64,000 nt of DNA. Source: Chromatiaceae bacterium. Lineage in GTDB: Bacteria > Pseudomonadota > Gammaproteobacteria > Chromatiales > Chromatiaceae. The notes beneath the pieces are model-generated. The model ran no database searches, had not been told where the DNA came from, and saw nothing but the letters and a program-made list of their open reading frames with translations. Position numbers and translations under genes: made by a program. Within the stretch, counting starts at the first letter, position 1, and each line of letters begins with the position of its first letter. The stretch lies in NCBI GenBank assembly GCA_024235255.1, contig JACKMT010000001.1, forward strand, positions 248,001-312,000. The letters are read 5' to 3'. Below, one piece after another: positions 60,800-64,000 of the stretch.

Positions 60800-60977
60800 A
60801 AAACTACTTGATATTCTGGTTTGCCCGGTCTGTAAGGGAAAACTGGTCTATCAGAAAAAGGCAAGTGAATTGATCTGCCCGGTGGATCGCTTGGCTTATC
60901 CCATTAGAGAGGGAATCCTGGTTATGCTGGAAGAGGAGGCCCGCCAGTTACCGGCAGACGAAGAGATAAGGAGCTGA
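60792..60977 (+). CDS. ycaR: Trm112/YcaR-family small zinc-ribbon protein
   Basis: 61 residues: MDKKLLDILVCPVCKGKL with CPVC, then a second Cys in ELICPVDRLAYPIREGIPV-like form (here ILVMLEEEARQL). Usual length and usual place between lpxK and kdsB. Trm112-related proteins activate methyltransferases; YcaR's own role is not settled. Confidence 0.93.
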   Translation: MDKKLLDILVCPVCKGKLVYQKKASELICPVDRLAYPIREGILVMLEEEARQLPADEEIRS

Positions 60978-60993
60978 GGGTAAAGGGAGGAAA

Positions 60994-61764
60994 ATGCGCT
61001 TCAAGGTTGTCATTCCCGCTCGTTACGCTTCTTCCCGATTGCCTGGCAAACCGCTGTTGGAGATCGCCGGCAAACCGATGATACAGCACGTCTACGAACG
61101 TGCCGTCGACAGTGGGGCAGACGAAGTGATCATCGCCACCGACGATAGCCGCATTGCCGAGTGCGTCCGCTCCTTTTCAGCCCAAGTCTGCATGACCGCC
61201 AGCCACCACGCCAGCGGCACCGAACGAATTGCTGAAGTCGTTCGGTGCTACGCCTGGAAAGAGGATACCATTGTCGTTAATCTGCAAGGCGATGAGCCAC
61301 GCATGCCGGCGGCCTTGCTGGCGCAGGTAGCGCAGGATATGAATACCCACACGGCCGCCAACATGACGACGCTGGCGGGAAAGATCATCAGTCGGGAACA
61401 ACTCTTTGATCCGCACACCGTCAAAGTAGTGACGGATATTGCTGGATATGCCCTCTATTTCAGTCGCGCACCTCTGCCCTGGCACCGGGATGAGTTTCTG
61501 CGCGAAAATGGCAGCCTGCCGGTAGATACACAATTTCTCCGGCATATCGGACTCTACGCATATCGTGCTGGATTTCTTGAACAGTACATAAACTGGCCAC
61601 AGTCGCAGTTGGAACGCGCCGAGTCTTTGGAGCAACTGCGGGTACTTTGGCACGGTGGCCGAATCCATGTCAGCGAGGCACTGAAGGAGCCTGGCCATGG
61701 GGTCGATACACAAGATGATATCAACCGGGTGAAGCGGCAGTTCAGGAGTGACAAATATGAATAA
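60994..61764 (+). CDS. kdsB: 3-deoxy-manno-octulosonate cytidylyltransferase
   Basis: 256 residues. FKVVIPARYASSRLPGKPL at the start, VNLQGDEPRMPA, and HIGLYAYRAGFLEQYINWPQSQLERAESLEQLR, all KdsB signatures. It makes CMP-Kdo from CTP and Kdo for LPS inner core. ATG follows a strong AGGGAGG. In QGDEP the next residue is R where many KdsB have P/L, a normal variation. Overlaps the DUF2058 gene by eight bases. Confidence 0.97.
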   Translation: MRFKVVIPARYASSRLPGKPLLEIAGKPMIQHVYERAVDSGADEVIIATDDSRIAECVRSFSAQVCMTASHHASGTERIAEVVRCYAWKEDTIVVNLQGDEPRMPAALLAQVAQDMNTHTAANMTTLAGKIISREQLFDPHTVKVVTDIAGYALYFSRAPLPWHRDEFLRENGSLPVDTQFLRHIGLYAYRAGFLEQYINWPQSQLERAESLEQLRVLWHGGRIHVSEALKEPGHGVDTQDDINRVKRQFRSDKYE

Positions 61765-62296
61765 ATCACTTCAAGATCAGTTGATAAATAGCGGGCTTAT
61801 AGATAGAAAGAAAGCAAGAAAAATCACAGCAGACCAACAAAAATCCCGACGAAAGCTACGTGGTTCGGTAGCTTCGCAAAATATCCAGACGCTCGACAAT
61901 GAAGCAGCAAATGCCAATGCTCAGAGAGATAGGGAGCTAAACCGGCAGCGGCAGGAACAAAGCGAGCGCAAGGCGATCGCAGCGCAGATCAGGCAGATAG
62001 TGCATGCCAACCGCCTCCCCAGAGAGGAGGAGGGTAACGCCGCTTTTAACTTTGTGGTGCGTGGCAAGGTAAAGCGAATCAATCTTTCTGAGGAAACCAG
62101 AAAGCGGATCAGTACCGGTGGACTGGCGATCGTTGAAGTGGACTCGCGGTACGACTTGGTTCCTTCAGGTGTGGCAGAAAAATTATGGGAAAGAGATGAA
62201 GCGTGCGTTGTTTTCTATAACGACCCAAAAAAAAGAGCCACGCCGGTGGAAGACGACTATGCTGACTTCCAGGTTCCCGATGATCTGGTTTGGTAG
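61757..62296 (+). CDS. DUF2058 (YaiL-like) protein
   Basis: 179 residues from the ATG at 61757, preceded by AGGAG at eight bases. N-terminal SLQDQLINSGLIDRKKARKI is typical of DUF2058; a charged helical middle (RDRELNRQRQEQSERKAIAAQIRQI) follows, then a compact C-terminal domain (AFNFVVRGKVKRINLSEETRKRI, VPSGVAEKLWERD). Possibly nucleic-acid binding; function unknown. More AT-rich than the genes before it. Confidence 0.88.
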   Translation: MNKSLQDQLINSGLIDRKKARKITADQQKSRRKLRGSVASQNIQTLDNEAANANAQRDRELNRQRQEQSERKAIAAQIRQIVHANRLPREEEGNAAFNFVVRGKVKRINLSEETRKRISTGGLAIVEVDSRYDLVPSGVAEKLWERDEACVVFYNDPKKRATPVEDDYADFQVPDDLVW

Positions 62297-62378
62297 TCTC
62301 TCTTAAGAAGGCCGATAGAAGTTCGCTGCCACTTGCCAGGGCAATTGCCAACTCTACAACGATGCTCCAGGTATATAC

Positions 62379-62867
62379 ATGAACAAAATCAGAGTCCTAT
62401 TTGTCTGTATGGGCAATATCTGCCGCTCGCCAACAGCCCACGGCGTATTCGAGACTATGATCGAAAGAGAGGGGTTAAGCCACCTGATCGAAGTCGACTC
62501 AGCAGGAACCCATGCCTACCATATCGGGAATCCGCCAGACAGAAGGGCACAGGAAACGGCGCGCCGAAGAGGGTTCGACCTGAGCAATCAGCGTGCACGT
62601 AAAGCTCAGAGTGATGATTTTGACATATTCGATTATCTGGTGGCGATGGACCAAGATAACTTTCACGGCCTTATGGCGATATGCCCTACGGGAATGGAGA
62701 ACAAAATCCATCTGTTGATGGACTACGCACCTGCTTTCAGAACCAGGGAGGTTCCGGATCCCTATTATGGTGGAGATGCTGGATTCGAAAGAGTATTCGA
62801 TATGGTAGAAGCTGCAGCGGCCGGTCTTCTCGACCAACTGAAGCGACGCCATTCAATAGATCAATAA
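62379..62867 (+). CDS. Low-molecular-weight protein-tyrosine phosphatase
   Basis: 162 residues. Catalytic loop C10-x5-R16 within VLFVCMGNICRSPTAHG and the general-acid D127 in DPYYGG. In Gram-negative bacteria such enzymes often act with a Wzc-type kinase on capsule/exopolysaccharide assembly, but the kdsB-LMW-PTP order is conserved even without capsule genes, so its target is open. It is separated from DUF2058 by 82 bases. Confidence 0.94.
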   Translation: MNKIRVLFVCMGNICRSPTAHGVFETMIEREGLSHLIEVDSAGTHAYHIGNPPDRRAQETARRRGFDLSNQRARKAQSDDFDIFDYLVAMDQDNFHGLMAICPTGMENKIHLLMDYAPAFRTREVPDPYYGGDAGFERVFDMVEAAAAGLLDQLKRRHSIDQ

Positions 62868-63330
62868 TATGCTTTGAACCAGGCGGCATCTTCTACAATC
62901 AGAACACGCTTGCCACTTCCTATATCCGCTCTTTTTTATGCAGGTCCGCTGTTCACTTCAGCCGTTTTGTCGGGAGTGGTAGCATCGGACTCAGCGTATT
63001 GGCTTTTTGGTTACTTTTACGACAATCCAAATTGAGATCGAATTTTTTACGGGGCAAACCGCTAAGTTTAATGCTGATAATTGGTTATTGAAATTTGACA
63101 GTTTTATCAACAAGTAAGCTACATTATGTGATATTACTTCAAGCAGCAGCCAATCTCTCTTTTTGTCAATAAAAAAAATCTGAAAAGCAACTGAAGCTGG
63201 CAAGTAGGCTGTCGATAAAAGTATAGATCGTACCCCGCGGTCAATATGAAAAATCAGTGAGACCGACTTCTGGGTAAATGTAAGCGTCGAGCAACCATTT
63301 ACTGGCCATTGTTTTGGCCTCACTGGTATA
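62868..63330. other. Long AT-rich intergenic stretch without a gene
   Basis: About 460 bases between the phosphatase gene and the promoter of the EF-G gene. Open frames on both strands (largest about 110 codons, minus) lack ribosome-binding sites and natural composition. No tRNA, repeat or clear terminator seen. The order expected in relatives (murB, rne) does not continue here. Confidence 0.5.
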
Positions 63331-63336
63331 TATCTG

Positions 63337-63364
63337 TTGACACCAGAAACTTTGCTGGTATGGT
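63337..63364 (+). promoter_or_regulatory. Predicted sigma-70 promoter of the EF-G gene
   Basis: TTGACA (63337-63342), 16-base spacer, TATGGT (63359-63364). Perfect -35; the start would be near 63371, giving a leader of about 80 bases that holds the inverted repeat described separately. Confidence 0.55.
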
Positions 63365-63415
63365 CTGCGCCAACAAAAAACCGGCGCCGGAATTTAGCGC
63401 GGTTTCATCACAGTA

Positions 63416-63434
63416 CCAACTAGTCGCTAGTTGG
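63416..63434 (+). promoter_or_regulatory. Perfect inverted repeat in the EF-G leader
   Basis: CCAACTAG-TCG-CTAGTTGG, eight perfect base pairs and a three-base loop, ending 18 bases before the ATG and just ahead of the AGGATAGAG ribosome-binding region. It could be a translational hairpin or a protein operator. Confidence 0.55.
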
Positions 63435-63452
63435 GATTACCAGGATAGAGAA

Positions 63453-64000
63453 ATGACAGACCTTTCCCGTTATAGAAATATCGGTATCTTTGCCCATGTG
63501 GATGCAGGCAAAACCACTACTACTGAGCGTATTCTAAAGCTCACAGGCAAGATCCATAAGACAGGTGAGGTGCATGACGGTGAGGCTACTACCGATTTCA
63601 TGGAGCAGGAGCAGGAGCGTGGTATCACCATTCAGTCTGCAGCCACCTCCTGTCAATGGAACGGTCACCGGCTGAACATAATTGATACACCCGGCCACGT
63701 CGACTTTACCATCGAGGTCTACCGCTCATTGAAAGTACTTGATGGCGGCATAGGTGTATTCTGCGGTTCCGGCGGTGTTGAACCCCAGTCTGAGACAAAC
63801 TGGCGTTATGCCAACGACTCCGAGGTTTCCCGGGTTATTCTGGTCAATAAGCTCGACCGACTGGGTGCCGATTTCTATCGGGTGGTCGATCAGATTAAAA
63901 ATGTCCTAGCCGCCACGCCCCTGGTGATGGTGTTACCGATCGGCGTCGAAGATGACTTTGTGGGCGTGGTTGACTTGCTGACGCGCAAAGCCTGGGTCTG
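63453..64000 (+). CDS. Elongation factor G paralogue (EF-G2 type), N-terminal part
   Basis: About 182 codons to the right edge, all G-domain: P-loop AHVDAGKTTTTERIL, GEATTDFMEQEQERGITI (switch I), DTPGHVDFTIEV, and NKLD where most EF-G have NKMD. The wording GGVEPQSETNWRYANDSEV differs from canonical FusA (which reads GVQPQSETVWRQAN), and the gene stands outside the str operon (no rpsL, rpsG, tuf nearby), so this is the second EF-G type seen in many gammaproteobacteria. Its role in translocation or recycling cannot be told from this part. Confidence 0.9.
   Translation, partial: MTDLSRYRNIGIFAHVDAGKTTTTERILKLTGKIHKTGEVHDGEATTDFMEQEQERGITIQSAATSCQWNGHRLNIIDTPGHVDFTIEVYRSLKVLDGGIGVFCGSGGVEPQSETNWRYANDSEVSRVILVNKLDRLGADFYRVVDQIKNVLAATPLVMVLPIGVEDDFVGVVDLLTRKAWV

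Noticed and set aside
62991..63323. 110-codon minus-strand frame before the EF-G gene
   Set aside because: AT-rich random-like composition, no ribosome-binding site, no conserved-looking segment.

Overview
This window reads as the chromosome of a motile, Gram-negative gammaproteobacterium that fixes CO2, most likely a sulfur-oxidising chemoautotroph of the Chromatiales/Sedimenticolaceae type. The taxon is inferred from gene content and gene order only: a form IAq RuBisCO cluster, Pseudomonas/Vibrio-type fleQ-fleSR flagellar control, smc-zipA-ligA synteny, and LPS, ZipA and Lol genes. Base composition is moderately GC-rich with few AT-rich intergenic patches. No complete insertion sequence, prophage, CRISPR array or rRNA operon was seen.

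Layout. 1-3670 (minus strand): RuBisCO operon cbbL-cbbS-small unknown gene-cbbQ-cbbO (cut by the left edge), with a strong terminator just after cbbS and a repeat-rich leader upstream of cbbL. 4250-4336: tRNA-Leu(CAG) with its own promoter and terminator. 4510-14152: housekeeping run rnr-rlmB, rpsF-rpsR-DUF2232-rplI, dnaB-alr-radA. 14212-15931 (minus): a PilZ protein and a CorB/HlyC-like membrane protein. 16454-26233: flagellar control and basal-body/export genes fleQ, fleS, fleR, fliE-fliJ, with sigma-54 promoters before fleS and fliE. 26296-27210: a PEP-CTERM surface protein in opposite orientation with its own sigma-54-type promoter. 27449-29019 (minus): an FlhB-like/FliK-like pair. 29130-30023: a GYF/pentapeptide-repeat membrane protein. 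30025-30276: a MITE-like palindromic element. 30276-32878: the divergent AmmeMemoRadiSam triad. 32989-33897: rdgC. 33950-44447: exopolysaccharide/PEP-CTERM control block (UDP-sugar epimerase, UDP-sugar dehydrogenase, XrtA-associated sugar transferase, PrsK, PrsR, PrsT). 44510-44899: queF. 45094-52934: smc-zipA-ligA-pepD. 52973-53619: two small unknown genes. 53699-55622: a LolC/E-type gene and lolD. 55627-58655: DUF2062 and comEC. 58738-62867: exbB-exbD-lpxK-ycaR-kdsB-DUF2058-LMW-PTP. 63453 to the right edge: the start of a second-type elongation factor G.

How the parts connect. CbbL/CbbS fix CO2, and CbbQ/CbbO are the AAA+/VWA activase that restores inhibited enzyme; the terminator after cbbS probably lets the two enzyme subunits be made in excess of the activase. 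FleQ sits at the top of the flagellar cascade and should switch on fleSR, whose product FleR should act at fliE. A parallel sigma-54 circuit, PrsK-PrsR, belongs to the PEP-CTERM/exosortase surface system. The PEP-CTERM gene embedded between flagellar genes carries a matching GG-N10-GC promoter, so motility and matrix export are interleaved here and both depend on RpoN. The exosortase itself is outside the window.

The points I consider most worth a second look are the sigma-54-driven PEP-CTERM gene and its two-component system, the unusual GAFTGA loops in FleQ and FleR, the unnamed gene behind the intra-operon terminator in the cbb cluster, the MITE-like element fitted exactly between two stop codons, and the perfect inverted repeat in front of the EF-G paralogue.
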